A stretch of DNA of 64,000 nt, taken from assembly GCA_900545545.1 (NCBI GenBank), contig UQZO01000002.1, positions 186,001 to 250,000 on the forward strand, read 5' to 3'. Positions 7,309 to 15,702 of this stretch are shown here, one piece after another; position 1 is the first letter of the stretch, and each line of letters starts with the position of its first letter. The stretch is from an uncultured Subdoligranulum sp. (GTDB taxonomy: Bacteria > Bacillota > Clostridia > Oscillospirales > Ruminococcaceae). The notes under the pieces were generated by a model. It did no database searches and was not told where the DNA came from. It worked only from the letters and a program-made list of their open reading frames with translations. Made by a program: the position numbers and the translations under genes.

Positions 7309-9153
7309 TTATTTCAGGTGGCGCAGGTCGCCGCTCTCCCGGAAGTCCTCGTAATCGAGAGACAGGGAAGGATTGTAGTAGGGGTCGTGGAGAATGTTCT
7401 CCCGGCCGTGTACCTCATACAGGCGGTCGTGCTCGGCGTCGAACCGGGCCTTTTTCACAGGGTCCTTCTCGTCGGAACCGCGGGACTTGCTCTCGTGGTG
7501 GTAGAGCTCGGCGTAGGGGGTCCAGACAATACGCCAACCGGCATCCCGCACCCGCAGGCAGAAGTCCACATCGTTGTAGGCCACGGTCAGGCTTTCGTCC
7601 AGGCCGTGGACGGCATCAAACACCGCGGTGCGCACCAGCAGGCAGGCCGCCGTCACGGCGGAGAAATCCTGCACAGTGGCCAGCCGGAACATATAGCCGC
7701 TGCCGCCGCGCTTGTGGTATTTGTGGCTGTGACCTGCGTAGCCGCCCAGCCCCGTAATAATGCCGGCGTGCTGGATGGTATCATCGGGATAGTAGAGCAT
7801 GGCACCGCAGATGCCCACGCCGGGCTGGAGGCACTCCCCCACCATCTGGGTCAGCCAGTCGCCGTTGATGACTTCCACATCGTTGTTGAGCAGCAACAGA
7901 TAGCTGCCGGTGGCATACTTGCGGCCGAAGTTGTTGATGCGGCTGAAGTTGAACCCACCCTTGTACCGCACCACCCGGGCGCGGTCATACCGCTGGGGCA
8001 GCTGCTTGTAATAGGCTTCGGTGGCCGGGTCGGTGGAGTTGTTCTCGATGACGATAACCTCGAAATTTTCGTAGGTCGTCTTGGCGTACAGGCTGTGCAG
8101 GCACTTTTCCAGGTCGTCGGTGTGGTCCTTGTTGGGGATCAGGATGGACACCAGCGGCTGCGGTTCGGGAATGTCCCACACCACATGGCAGGTGCCGGGG
8201 AACTTGCCCGGCTCCACGGTGCCGTGGCGGCCGGTGGCGGCCAGATGGTCGGCCACCGCTTTGCGGGCGGCTGCTTCCACATAGGGTTTGGCCCCGGTGC
8301 CGCCGCTGGTGGAGGCCGCGTGCACCCGCCAGTAGTAGAGCACCTGGGGAACGTGCAGCGGTTTGGCCGTCGGGTCGCGGCGCTGCATCTCATCGATGAG
8401 GCGCAGGAACAGGTCGTGGTCCTGGGCGCCGTCACATTCCGAACGCTCGCCGCCCACCGCTTCAAACAGTTCCCGCCGGAACACCGCCAGATGGCAGATA
8501 TAGTTGACAGCCATCAGATATTCCGGGGCATAATCCGGCTTGAAGTGGCCCACCCGCGGGCGCTGGGGCGTCTTTTCAAAGAGGGCTTCGTCGCTGTAGA
8601 CAAAGTCCGCCTTACTCTCGGCCAGTGCCTTGCTCATGCAGTAGATGGCATGGGGGGCCAGCATATCGTCGTGGTCTGCCAGGGCCAGATAGTCGCCGGT
8701 GGCCAGGGCCGCCGCCGCGTTGGTATTGGCCGCGATGCCGCCGTTTTCGATCTTTTGATAGACGATGCGTTTGTCCTGGGCAGCCCGCTGCTGCACAGTC
8801 TGGCCTACATCCGCGTGGGCCTCGTCGCTGGCATCCACCAGCACCAGCTGCCAGTTGGGCGCCGTCTGACTTTGCACGCTGTCCAGGAACTGCTGCAAAA
8901 ACTGCGGCGGCGTGTTGTACAGCGGTGTCAGAATGCTGATGACAGGCCAGTCCTGGGCGTGTTGGGCCGCATCAGCGCGCTGGGCTTCCAGCGTTTTTTT
9001 GGCGGGCAGATACCGTGCTCGCTTGCCGAAGAACCGCCGCTTGAAAAAGCCCGCGGCCCGGGTAGCCATGACGCCGACACCCTGCTCTTTGGTCAGGGTG
9101 CGGGCATAGCCGAACAGTTCCTTGATCCGTTTGGTTTGCTGGCTCATGGGCAT
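7309..9153 (-). CDS. Tandem-domain GT2 glycosyltransferase (614 aa)
   Basis: Two GT-A fold family 2 domains are visible. The first starts near residue 72 with ISILTPLYNTPPQFLQQFLD and has the DxD-like ADHDD near residue 158. The second starts near residue 335 with VSILIPNKDHTDD and has LLLLNNDVEVI near residue 424, followed by IQHAG and AYNDVDFCLRVRDAGWR. Such proteins add successive sugars, often rhamnose, to a lipid-linked surface polysaccharide at the inner membrane face. Its start overlaps the stop of the FakA-like gene (TGATG), so translation is coupled. It is a paralogue of the 623-residue protein at 9414-11285. A second Met at position 3 is an alternative start. Acceptor and sugar are unknown. 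Confidence 0.88.
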   Translation of the reverse strand: MPMSQQTKRIKELFGYARTLTKEQGVGVMATRAAGFFKRRFFGKRARYLPAKKTLEAQRADAAQHAQDWPVISILTPLYNTPPQFLQQFLDSVQSQTAPNWQLVLVDASDEAHADVGQTVQQRAAQDKRIVYQKIENGGIAANTNAAAALATGDYLALADHDDMLAPHAIYCMSKALAESKADFVYSDEALFEKTPQRPRVGHFKPDYAPEYLMAVNYICHLAVFRRELFEAVGGERSECDGAQDHDLFLRLIDEMQRRDPTAKPLHVPQVLYYWRVHAASTSGGTGAKPYVEAAARKAVADHLAATGRHGTVEPGKFPGTCHVVWDIPEPQPLVSILIPNKDHTDDLEKCLHSLYAKTTYENFEVIVIENNSTDPATEAYYKQLPQRYDRARVVRYKGGFNFSRINNFGRKYATGSYLLLLNNDVEVINGDWLTQMVGECLQPGVGICGAMLYYPDDTIQHAGIITGLGGYAGHSHKYHKRGGSGYMFRLATVQDFSAVTAACLLVRTAVFDAVHGLDESLTVAYNDVDFCLRVRDAGWRIVWTPYAELYHHESKSRGSDEKDPVKKARFDAEHDRLYEVHGRENILHDPYYNPSLSLDYEDFRESGDLRHLK

Positions 9154-9401
9154 CAGCCGTGCAGGCCGTTGGCCTGACGCTCCATATTTTCGATGATGAT
9201 GGTGTGGATATCACCCTGGGTGGCGGCGTATTCCAGCACCTTCCAGGGCGTGTCGGTGTGGTAGTGGACCTTGATCAGGTCCTCGTCCCCCACCACCAGC
9301 AGGCAGTCACCCTCGGCGCTGTTCAGGATGCCTTCGTGGATGACATCCTCGTCCAGGTCGTGTCCCTCGATGAGAAGCTGGGTATCAAAGCGGTTTTTCA
9401 T
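9153..9401 (-). CDS. Stand-alone FakA/YloV middle-domain-like protein (82 aa)
   Basis: The sequence EGDCLLVVGDEDLIKVHYHT followed by IIIENMERQ closely resembles the domain that follows the kinase domain in FakA/YloV (the DhaL-like fatty acid kinase subunit), where the pattern is GDSLVVVGDDxxVKVHVHT and KIENM. Here that domain stands alone, without the kinase part and without a DegV-like part. The ribosome binding site AAGGAGG lies seven bases before the ATG, so the gene is clearly expressed. It sits between two paralogous glycosyltransferases and overlaps the second by one base. Function is unknown; a regulatory or lipid-binding role in glycan assembly is speculation. Confidence 0.72.
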   Translation of the reverse strand: MKNRFDTQLLIEGHDLDEDVIHEGILNSAEGDCLLVVGDEDLIKVHYHTDTPWKVLEYAATQGDIHTIIIENMERQANGLHG

Positions 9402-9413
9402 GGCTGGCCCTCC

Positions 9414-11285
9414 TTATTTCAGGCCGAAGTTTTCAAACAGATTGTTGAAATGCGGGTTGTAGTAGGGGTCGTAGTTGTCGATATACTGCCGGTATTTGGC
9501 GTAGAAATTGGCTTTCTCCCGCTCGTAACGCTTGGCGTTTTCCGACAGGGTATCCAGGCCCCGGCTCTTGCTCTCGTAGTGGTAGGCTTCAGCCCGGGGA
9601 GTATAGACGTTCAGCAGCCCCTGCATCCAGAGTTTCAGGCAGTAATCCACATCGTTGTAGGCCACGGCAAACTTTTCTTCGTCAAGCCCCCCCGCCGCCT
9701 TGTACAGCGCGGTTTTGGTCATCAGGCAGGCGCCGGTAACGGCCATATAATCCTGGGTGGTCACCAGGCGGTACATATCGCCCACCGCCGTGCGGGGGTA
9801 GCTTTTGTGGCTGTGGCCCGCACTGCCGTTGATGCCCATGAGCACGCCCGCGTGCTGGATGGTATCGTCGGGGTAGTAGAGTTTGGCCCCCACCGCGCCC
9901 ACATCGGGGCGCTGGCTGTAGCTGAGCAGTTCCCGCAGGAAATCTTCCGACAGGATCTCGATATCATTGTTCAGCAGCAGCAGGTGTTCCCCTTCGGCAA
10001 ATTGTGCGCCGAAGTTGTTGATGGCCGAGAAGTTGAAGGGCCCCTCATACCGCACCACCTTACAGCGTGCAAACCGCTGGGGCAGCGTCTGGTAGTAAGC
10101 TTCGGTGGCCGGATCGGTGGAGTTGTTCTCGATGACGAGGACCTCGAAGTTATCATACCCGGCGTTTTTGTAAAGGTTGGTGAGGCAGCGGTCCAGATCA
10201 TCGGTGTGGTCCTTGTTGGGGATCAGCACGCTGATGAGGGGGTGGCCCGTCAGCTCGTACCGTACCTGGAAGGCACCGGGGGCATCGGGCACCGCCATGG
10301 CCCGGCCGGGCAGGCCCAGCCGCTGCAGCTGGGCGTCGATGGCCCGCTCTCCGGCCGCGATGGCGTAGGGTTTTGCTTCCATGCCCGCAGCGGTGGACCC
10401 GGCGTGGCCGCGCCAGATATAGAGCACCTGTTTGATGTGCTCGATCTTCTTGGCTTTTTCGGTCAGGCGCAGGATCAGGTCGTGGTCCTGGGCGCCGTCA
10501 AACTCGCTGGATTCATAGGCACCCGCCGCGTCCAGCAGCGGGCGGCTGAAGACCGCCAGATGGGTAATGAAGTTGACACCCCGCAGATAATCGGGCGCGA
10601 AATCCGGTTTGAAGTGGTAACCGCCCAGCTGCTTGAGATCCGCCGAGAGAACGATCTCGTCACTGTAGACAAAATCAGCCTCGGCCTTTTGGATGGTCTG
10701 CACACATTCAAAGAGGGCATTGGGATACAGCACGTCGTCGTGGTCCAGCAGGGCCAGATAGCCGCCGGTGGCAGCGGCAAAGCCCGCCGTGGTGTTGGCG
10801 GCAATGCCCTGATTCTCGATTTTCTGGTACACAATGCGGCTGTCTTTGGCAGCATACTGTTTGGCCCGCCGGGAAACTTCCCCGTGGGCCTCGTCGCTGG
10901 CATCCACCAGCACCAGCTGCCAGTTGGCATAGGTCTGGCGCTGCACACTTTCCACCATCTCGTTGAAAAAGTGCAGCGGTGTATTGAACACCGGCACCAC
11001 CACACTGATGCAGGGTCCCTGCAGATTGGCGGCGCGCTGGGCTTTCAGGGTGCGGCGCAGGGGCAGGTCGGCCCGGTGGCGCCAGTCATCGTGATGGAAG
11101 GCCAGCCCCACCCGGAAAGAGATATCCCGCCAGAGTTGTTCGGCCCCCTGCTCCCGCAGGGTGGCCGCCGAACGGCGGGCCAGGTCTTTCAGGTGGGCAG
11201 GGTTCAGCAGACGGCGGGCCATGCCGCCGACGCTGTCCTGTACGGCCAGGTCGGCGGGGCGCTCGTTGTTGGGTTGTTGCTTCAT
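9414..11285 (-). CDS. Tandem-domain GT2 glycosyltransferase (623 aa)
   Basis: This is the paralogue of the 614-residue protein downstream. The first GT2 domain begins near residue 92 (ISVVVPVFNTPLHFFNEMV) with the LDHDD metal motif near residue 180. The second begins near residue 350 (ISVLIPNKDHTDDLDRCL) with LLLLNNDIEIL, IQHAG and AYNDVDYCLKLW. The two proteins share long identical stretches such as WQLVLVDASDEAH, which points to gene duplication. The N-terminal 80 residues are more divergent and may set acceptor specificity. The operon order, after the ABC exporter genes, fits synthesis of a lipid-linked polysaccharide in the cytoplasm before export. Confidence 0.88.
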   Translation of the reverse strand: MKQQPNNERPADLAVQDSVGGMARRLLNPAHLKDLARRSAATLREQGAEQLWRDISFRVGLAFHHDDWRHRADLPLRRTLKAQRAANLQGPCISVVVPVFNTPLHFFNEMVESVQRQTYANWQLVLVDASDEAHGEVSRRAKQYAAKDSRIVYQKIENQGIAANTTAGFAAATGGYLALLDHDDVLYPNALFECVQTIQKAEADFVYSDEIVLSADLKQLGGYHFKPDFAPDYLRGVNFITHLAVFSRPLLDAAGAYESSEFDGAQDHDLILRLTEKAKKIEHIKQVLYIWRGHAGSTAAGMEAKPYAIAAGERAIDAQLQRLGLPGRAMAVPDAPGAFQVRYELTGHPLISVLIPNKDHTDDLDRCLTNLYKNAGYDNFEVLVIENNSTDPATEAYYQTLPQRFARCKVVRYEGPFNFSAINNFGAQFAEGEHLLLLNNDIEILSEDFLRELLSYSQRPDVGAVGAKLYYPDDTIQHAGVLMGINGSAGHSHKSYPRTAVGDMYRLVTTQDYMAVTGACLMTKTALYKAAGGLDEEKFAVAYNDVDYCLKLWMQGLLNVYTPRAEAYHYESKSRGLDTLSENAKRYEREKANFYAKYRQYIDNYDPYYNPHFNNLFENFGLK

Positions 11286-11291
11286 GGGTGG

Positions 11292-12068
11292 TTATTCCTC
11301 CGTCCGCTTGGCAGGCATGGCGTCTTCTTTCTGGAAATTGCGGTATTCCGGGGTGATCTCAGACGTAAGGCCGTTGCGGCGCAGATGGCCGTGGTCCAGC
11401 CAGGCCACTTTGTTGCACATACGCTCGATCTGGTCGATGGAATGGCTGACCAGAATGACCGTGGTGCCGCCGGAGAGCAGTTCCGCCATGCGGCGCTCGC
11501 ACTTTTCCTGGAAGAGGAAGTCCCCCACCGACAGAATTTCGTCCGCGATGAGGATATCCGGCTTGGTCATCGTCGCCACGGCAAATGCCAGGCGGGCCAC
11601 CATGCCGGAGGAATAGTTTTTCAGCGGCACATCGAGGAAATCTTTCAATTCGCTGAATTCCACGATGTCGTCGAATTTGGAATCGATGTACTTGGGGGTA
11701 TAGCCCAGCACCGTGCCGTTGAGGTAGATGTTCTCCCGGGCGGTGAGGTCCATATCGAAACCGGCGCCCAGCTCGATGAGGGGGGCGATGGTGCCCCGCA
11801 CCGTCACCTTGCCGGCGGAGGGCTTGTATACACCGGAGATGATCTTGAGCAGCGTGCTCTTGCCGCTGCCGTTGAGGCCGATGAGCCCGTAGAAATCGCC
11901 GGGCATGATATCAAAGCTGACATCATCCAACGCGAAGAACTCGTCAAAGCGCACGCCGCCGTGCATCAGGGCCACAAAGTATTCCTTCAGGCTCTCATGC
12001 TTTTCCTTGGCGAGGTTGAAGCGCATCGAGACATGCTCAATGGAAATAATCGGCTGTTCAGCTGCCAT
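11292..12068 (-). CDS. wzt: Polysaccharide ABC exporter, ATP-binding subunit (Wzt/TagH type, 258 aa)
   Basis: The nucleotide-binding domain shows Walker A GLNGSGKST near residue 64, the signature YSSGMVARLAFAV near residue 152, Walker B ILIADEILSVGD near residue 172 and the switch histidine in ILVSHSIDQIERM. These are typical of O-antigen or teichoic-acid exporters. The C-terminal carbohydrate-binding domain of long Wzt proteins is absent, so this is the short form. It is 12 bases downstream of the permease gene. It would power export of the polymer made by the neighbouring glycosyltransferases. Confidence 0.9.
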   Translation of the reverse strand: MAAEQPIISIEHVSMRFNLAKEKHESLKEYFVALMHGGVRFDEFFALDDVSFDIMPGDFYGLIGLNGSGKSTLLKIISGVYKPSAGKVTVRGTIAPLIELGAGFDMDLTARENIYLNGTVLGYTPKYIDSKFDDIVEFSELKDFLDVPLKNYSSGMVARLAFAVATMTKPDILIADEILSVGDFLFQEKCERRMAELLSGGTTVILVSHSIDQIERMCNKVAWLDHGHLRRNGLTSEITPEYRNFQKEDAMPAKRTEE

Positions 12069-12080
12069 GGGTGCGCCTCC

Positions 12081-12881
12081 TTACATATACAGGACAAACT
12101 TGTCCTGGTTTTTCTTGAACACCACAACGCCCAGCACCATGCTGACCGCCGCGCAGAGGAAGCAGACGATGATCATGGTGGCATCCAGCCCCTGGCCCCA
12201 CAGCACGCAGCGGCGGAACGCCGTAATGTACCAGTACATGGGGTTGATGTGAATGAGGCGCTGCATAATGCCGGAGAGGGTTTCGGGGTCATAGAAAATA
12301 GCGCTGGCGTACACCAGCAGGGTGCAGAACACTTCCCAGATGTGCATGATATCGCGCACAAAGACATACAGGGCCGACAGCAGCAGGCCGATGCCCAGGC
12401 TGAAGAAGAACAGCATGATCAGCGGATAGAGTGCCATCCAGGCAGTGGACCAGCTCACCGGCGTCCAGGTGATCACAAAGACGATGACCAGCGCAATAAA
12501 GCTGAACGCACAGTTGACCAGCGCAAAGCAGCACTTTTCCATGGGGAAGATGTATTTGGGGATATAGACCTTGCGCAGCAGCGGTGCATTTTTCAGCACG
12601 CTCTCCATGGCCATGCTGGTGGACTCCCGGAAGAAGTTGAACAGCAGCTGGCCGATGATCAGAAAGCCCGCAAAGTTGGGGATGCCTTCCCCGCGCAGAC
12701 CTTTCATGATGGAATCAAACACCATGAACATGACCAGGCAGGTCAGCAGCGGATTGAGCACGCTCCAGGCCACACCCAGCACACTGCGCCGGTATTTGAG
12801 TTTGAAGTCCCGCGTGATGAGATTCTGCAAAAGATAACGGTACTTCCAGAAACTGGCAAAACTGTTTTTGAGACTTTGCAC
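12081..12881 (-). CDS. wzm: Polysaccharide ABC exporter, permease subunit (Wzm/TagG type, 266 aa)
   Basis: The N-terminus QNLITRDFKLKYRRSVLGV, then WSVLNPLLTCLVMFMVFD, is the hallmark of ABC-2 permeases that export teichoic acids, O-antigens and related glycans. About six transmembrane helices are visible. The cytoplasmic gate loop includes the conserved YRRSVLG segment. It is encoded directly upstream of its ATPase and downstream of rfbC. The polymer it carries is not known. Confidence 0.9.
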   Translation of the reverse strand: MQSLKNSFASFWKYRYLLQNLITRDFKLKYRRSVLGVAWSVLNPLLTCLVMFMVFDSIMKGLRGEGIPNFAGFLIIGQLLFNFFRESTSMAMESVLKNAPLLRKVYIPKYIFPMEKCCFALVNCAFSFIALVIVFVITWTPVSWSTAWMALYPLIMLFFFSLGIGLLLSALYVFVRDIMHIWEVFCTLLVYASAIFYDPETLSGIMQRLIHINPMYWYITAFRRCVLWGQGLDATMIIVCFLCAAVSMVLGVVVFKKNQDKFVLYM

Positions 12882-12890
12882 GGTGACTCC

Positions 12891-13457
12891 TTAGTACTTC
12901 TCGAAGAATTCAAACTTCTGTTCGGCGAAGGGGGTATGCTCCTTGTCCTTGGCACTGGTCTTGTGCTCGCAGCCGCAGTCCGGCCACTGGACGTTGACGG
13001 TGGGGTCGTCGTAGGGGATGCCGCCCTCGGAAGTGGGGTCATAGACATCGGTGCACTTGTAGCAGAATTCCGCCACATCGGACAGCACCACAAAGCCATG
13101 GGCAAAACCCTCGGGGATGTAGAGCATCTTCTTGTTCTCGGCAGAGAGGGTCACGCCCACCCATTTGCCGAAGGTGGCGCTGTGGGGGCGACAGTCCACG
13201 GCCACATCAAAGACCTCGCCCAGCGTCACACGCACCAGCTTACCCTGGGTGTGGTTTTTCTGGAAGTGCAGGCCGCGCAGCACGCCTTTGGTGGAACGGC
13301 TCTGGTTGTCCTGCACAAAAGGCTTGTCGATACCGGCGGCGGCAAAGTCGTCGATCTGGTAGGTTTCCATGAAATAACCGCGGTCATCGCCAAACACCGT
13401 CGGTTCGATGATCTGCACTTCGGGGATGTCGGTCTTGATAAAGTTAAACTTGCCCAT
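12891..13457 (-). CDS. rfbC: dTDP-4-dehydrorhamnose 3,5-epimerase (188 aa)
   Basis: The cupin-fold epimerase makes dTDP-4-keto-L-rhamnose from dTDP-4-keto-6-deoxyglucose. Family motifs are visible: GYFMETYQ, FVQDNQSRSTKGVLRGLHFQ (catalytic His and Arg region), VTLGEVFDVAVDCR and the IPEGFAHGFVVLSD stretch. Length matches RfbC. It is the first gene of the minus-strand glycan operon, with AAAGGAG upstream of the start and a good promoter at 13543-13571. The presence of rfbC alone suggests that rfbA, rfbB and rfbD are elsewhere, and that the exported polymer contains rhamnose. Confidence 0.93.
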   Translation of the reverse strand: MGKFNFIKTDIPEVQIIEPTVFGDDRGYFMETYQIDDFAAAGIDKPFVQDNQSRSTKGVLRGLHFQKNHTQGKLVRVTLGEVFDVAVDCRPHSATFGKWVGVTLSAENKKMLYIPEGFAHGFVVLSDVAEFCYKCTDVYDPTSEGGIPYDDPTVNVQWPDCGCEHKTSAKDKEHTPFAEQKFEFFEKY

Positions 13458-13542
13458 GATACGTTGGCTCCTTTACTTCCTACACATTTTTGAATTGTAT
13501 GTTTCAGTTTCTATGGTTCCAGTACACAACGATACAGGGTAT

Positions 13543-13571
13543 ATTATACTCCATTTTATCAGTGGGGGCAA
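13543..13571 (-). promoter_or_regulatory. Promoter of the glycan operon, TTGCCC-17-TATAAT
   Basis: On the minus strand the -35 TTGCCC is at 13571-13566 and the -10 TATAAT at 13548-13543. It reads into rfbC, whose ATG is at 13457. Confidence 0.7.
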
Positions 13572-13628
13572 GATGGCCCACCGGGTTTGCCATGGTTTTT
13601 CCCTTTTGAAAGTGTAGAATTTTGTTAC

Positions 13629-13657
13629 TTGCCAGAATTCCCCGCCTGTGGTATGAT
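13629..13657 (+). promoter_or_regulatory. Promoter of the folate cyclo-ligase operon, TTGCCA-17-TATGAT
   Basis: The hexamers are at 13629-13634 and 13652-13657. The start codon at 13679 follows a short leader with AAAGGGAG. Confidence 0.75.
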
Positions 13658-13678
13658 AGCCGCGAAAGGGAGACAGGT

Positions 13679-14233
13679 ATGACCAAAGGCGAAACTCGCA
13701 GCCGTGCCAAAGCTCTGCGCGCGGCGCTGGATATGGAAAAAACAGGGTACGCCATGGCCGGGGCGCTGTTTGCGCTTCCCTGCTGGCAGCAAGCCCCCAC
13801 CGTACTGGCTTTTGCCTCCCTGCCCGATGAGCCGGATACCACCCCCATGCTGCGCCGTGCCCTGGCCGACGGCAAACGTCTGCTGCTGCCGCGGGTCACC
13901 GGAGACGGCACCATGGACTGGGTAGAAATCCCTGACCTGCCACTCTTGCAGCGCGGCGCCTATGGCATTGCCGAGCCACCGGCCAGCATGCCGCCGGTCT
14001 GCCCGCCGGAAGATGACCGGACACTGGCACTGATTCCCTGCCTGGCCGCCGGTGCCAACGGTGTACGGCTGGGCCGCGGCGGCGGGTATTATGACCGCTT
14101 TTTGGCACATTATAAAGGAAAGCGGCTGCTGCTCTGCCCTTCGGCTCTGCTTTTGCCCGAAGTACCCGCCGATGATTGGGACATCCGTTTTTCCCCTGAA
14201 CAAATTCTGACCGAGAAAGGAATTCTTGTATGA
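13679..14233 (+). CDS. 5-formyltetrahydrofolate cyclo-ligase (184 aa)
   Basis: The enzyme converts 5-formyl-THF to 5,10-methenyl-THF using ATP. The C-terminal signature ANGVRLGRGGGYYDRFL, the N-terminal basic segment TRSRAKALRAAL and the central FASLPDEPDTTPML are all present, and length is typical. The start MTKGETRSRAK was chosen because AAAGGGAG lies six bases upstream and the promoter at 13629-13657 excludes the longer frame. Its stop overlaps the start of the following lipoprotein gene by four bases (ATGA), so the two are translationally coupled. Confidence 0.92.
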   Translation: MTKGETRSRAKALRAALDMEKTGYAMAGALFALPCWQQAPTVLAFASLPDEPDTTPMLRRALADGKRLLLPRVTGDGTMDWVEIPDLPLLQRGAYGIAEPPASMPPVCPPEDDRTLALIPCLAAGANGVRLGRGGGYYDRFLAHYKGKRLLLCPSALLLPEVPADDWDIRFSPEQILTEKGILV

Positions 14234-14871
14234 AGAAAGCATTGATTTGCCTGAGCCTGCTGGCCGCCATGGCCCTGACCGCCTGCGGCGGTGCGAAAGA
14301 TTCCATCGAAGCCACCCCCACGCCGCTGCCCGACGATGTGATGAATCAGCCTGCCACGCCGGATGGCGACGGCGAAGTGGACTCCGACATGGAGATGACC
14401 CCCGAGACCGGCGCTGAGCTGACCGCCGACGCGGAACTCAGCGGCATGGTGGATAAAATCTACGAAGCCTACCCGGTTGAACTGATGATGATGACTACCA
14501 GCGCCGTGGACCTGAGCGACGAAAGCTGGCTCACCTACAACACCGGCCTGACCGCCGAGCAGGGTGCTCTGGTGGACGCAGGTGTCCTCTCTGAATCCAT
14601 GACCGGCAGCCAGGCCTACAGTCTGGTGCTGCTGCGGGTGAAGGACGAGGCCGACGCCCAGACCATCGCCGATGCTGTGCTGGACAATGTCCAGATGAAC
14701 AAGTGGGTCTGCACCATGGCCGACAAGGCCCGGGTAGCCACCTTTGGCGACAAGGTTCTGTTTGTGATGAGCAACAGCGAACTGGCCGATGCGGATGCCC
14801 TGATGGCCGCCGTGCCCGACGCCCTGGGCGTGACCTTTGACTACGAAAACAGCAAAGACGCCGAAATCTGA
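14230..14871 (+). CDS. DUF4358 lipoprotein (213 aa)
   Basis: The protein starts with a lipoprotein signal peptide ending in LTACGG, so it should be anchored outside the membrane by a lipidated cysteine near residue 19. A low-complexity acidic linker follows. The remainder (LSGMVDKIYEAYPVELMMMT through WVCTMADKARVATFGDKVLF) matches the DUF4358 family of clostridial secreted proteins. Function is unknown. It overlaps the folate gene upstream and is followed by a strong terminator. Confidence 0.85.
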   Translation: MKKALICLSLLAAMALTACGGAKDSIEATPTPLPDDVMNQPATPDGDGEVDSDMEMTPETGAELTADAELSGMVDKIYEAYPVELMMMTTSAVDLSDESWLTYNTGLTAEQGALVDAGVLSESMTGSQAYSLVLLRVKDEADAQTIADAVLDNVQMNKWVCTMADKARVATFGDKVLFVMSNSELADADALMAAVPDALGVTFDYENSKDAEI

Positions 14872-14883
14872 TTTTTCCAACAG

Positions 14884-14919
14884 CAAAAGCCGCTCCGATA
14901 CAGTCGGAGCGGCTTTTTT
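14884..14919 (+). terminator. Intrinsic terminator
   Basis: AAAGCCGCTCCGA and TCGGAGCGGCTTT form a perfect stem, followed by a T run. Confidence 0.88.
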
Positions 14920-14941
14920 CACGACGAAGTTTCAAAAACAA

Positions 14942-15000
14942 TCGTTTCAGCGTAACTCTACGGTCCGTGGGTGGTGAAACGAACCGCCTTCTGGTATACT
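14942..15000 (+). promoter_or_regulatory. Candidate operator and -10 of the XRE regulator gene
   Basis: TCGTTTCA (14942-14949) and TGAAACGA (14975-14982) are an exact inverted repeat just upstream of a TATACT -10 element (14995-15000). The placement suggests autoregulation by the encoded repressor; no clear -35 is seen. Confidence 0.45.
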
Positions 15001-15022
15001 CAAGGCAAAAGGAGGGATTGTG

Positions 15023-15628
15023 ATGGACCAAATCAAAACCGGAAAATTCATTGCAGAAGCACGTCGGGCGCAAAATCTGACCCAACGGCAGCTGGCCGAT
15101 AAACTTGCCATCAGCGATAAGACTGTATCCAAATGGGAGTGCGGCAAGGGATTGCCGGAAGTTTCGCTGATGCTGCCCCTGTGCGAAATTTTGCAGATTG
15201 GCGTCAACGATCTTTTATCCGGTGAGAAGTTGGCGGAGGAAAACTACCGGAAAAAAGCGGAGGAAAATCTGATGAACCTGATGCAGGAAAACGCTGAAAA
15301 CAAAGAACGGATGACCCTTTCCATCATCTGCGGGGTCATCACCATCATTGCCGTCTGTTCCCTTGTGATCATTGCTTCTTACATCGAACTGCCCGTTGTG
15401 GTCCGTATCCTCTTGCTGATCGCTGCCGTGCTGACGGCCGTGGCCGGCATCGGAGCGGCTGCTCGTTTGGAAGTAAAAGCCGGTTACTATGAATGCCCCT
15501 ACTGCGGCGAGTTGTTTGTGCCCACCATGGTTGACTATGTGAAAGGGTACCACACCTTCACCCGGCGGCGGCTTACCTGCCCTGCCTGCGGCAAGACCGG
15601 CATGTGCCGTCACCGTGTTACGCGATAA
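15023..15628 (+). CDS. XRE-family regulator with transmembrane helices and a zinc ribbon (201 aa)
   Basis: An HTH_3 DNA-binding domain occupies residues 5-60 (AEARRAQNLTQRQLADKLAI, then VSKWECGKGLPEV). Two hydrophobic helices follow near residues 95-145. The C-terminus has a CPYC ... CPAC zinc-ribbon pair. This layout is common in clostridia and suggests a membrane-tethered repressor. The ATG at 15023 has GGAGGG six bases upstream; a GTG three bases earlier is less well spaced. What signal it senses is unknown. Confidence 0.82.
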   Translation: MDQIKTGKFIAEARRAQNLTQRQLADKLAISDKTVSKWECGKGLPEVSLMLPLCEILQIGVNDLLSGEKLAEENYRKKAEENLMNLMQENAENKERMTLSIICGVITIIAVCSLVIIASYIELPVVVRILLLIAAVLTAVAGIGAAARLEVKAGYYECPYCGELFVPTMVDYVKGYHTFTRRRLTCPACGKTGMCRHRVTR

Positions 15629-15642
15629 TTGCCCTTTACACA

Positions 15643-15680
15643 AAAAGACGCCGCAGCTTGCGCTGCGGCGTCTTTTATTT
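15643..15680. terminator. Bidirectional terminator
   Basis: AAGACGCCGCAGC and GCTGCGGCGTCTT form a strong stem with T runs on both strands. It ends the XRE gene on the plus strand and etfA on the minus strand. Confidence 0.85.
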
Positions 15681-15702
15681 CAGATCAACCCGATCAGGGG
15701 AA

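Noticed and set aside
9159..13493. Very long plus-strand open frame opposite the glycan operon
   Set aside because: The minus strand carries well-supported glycosyltransferase, ABC exporter and rfbC genes over the same DNA; the plus frame has no recognisable domain.
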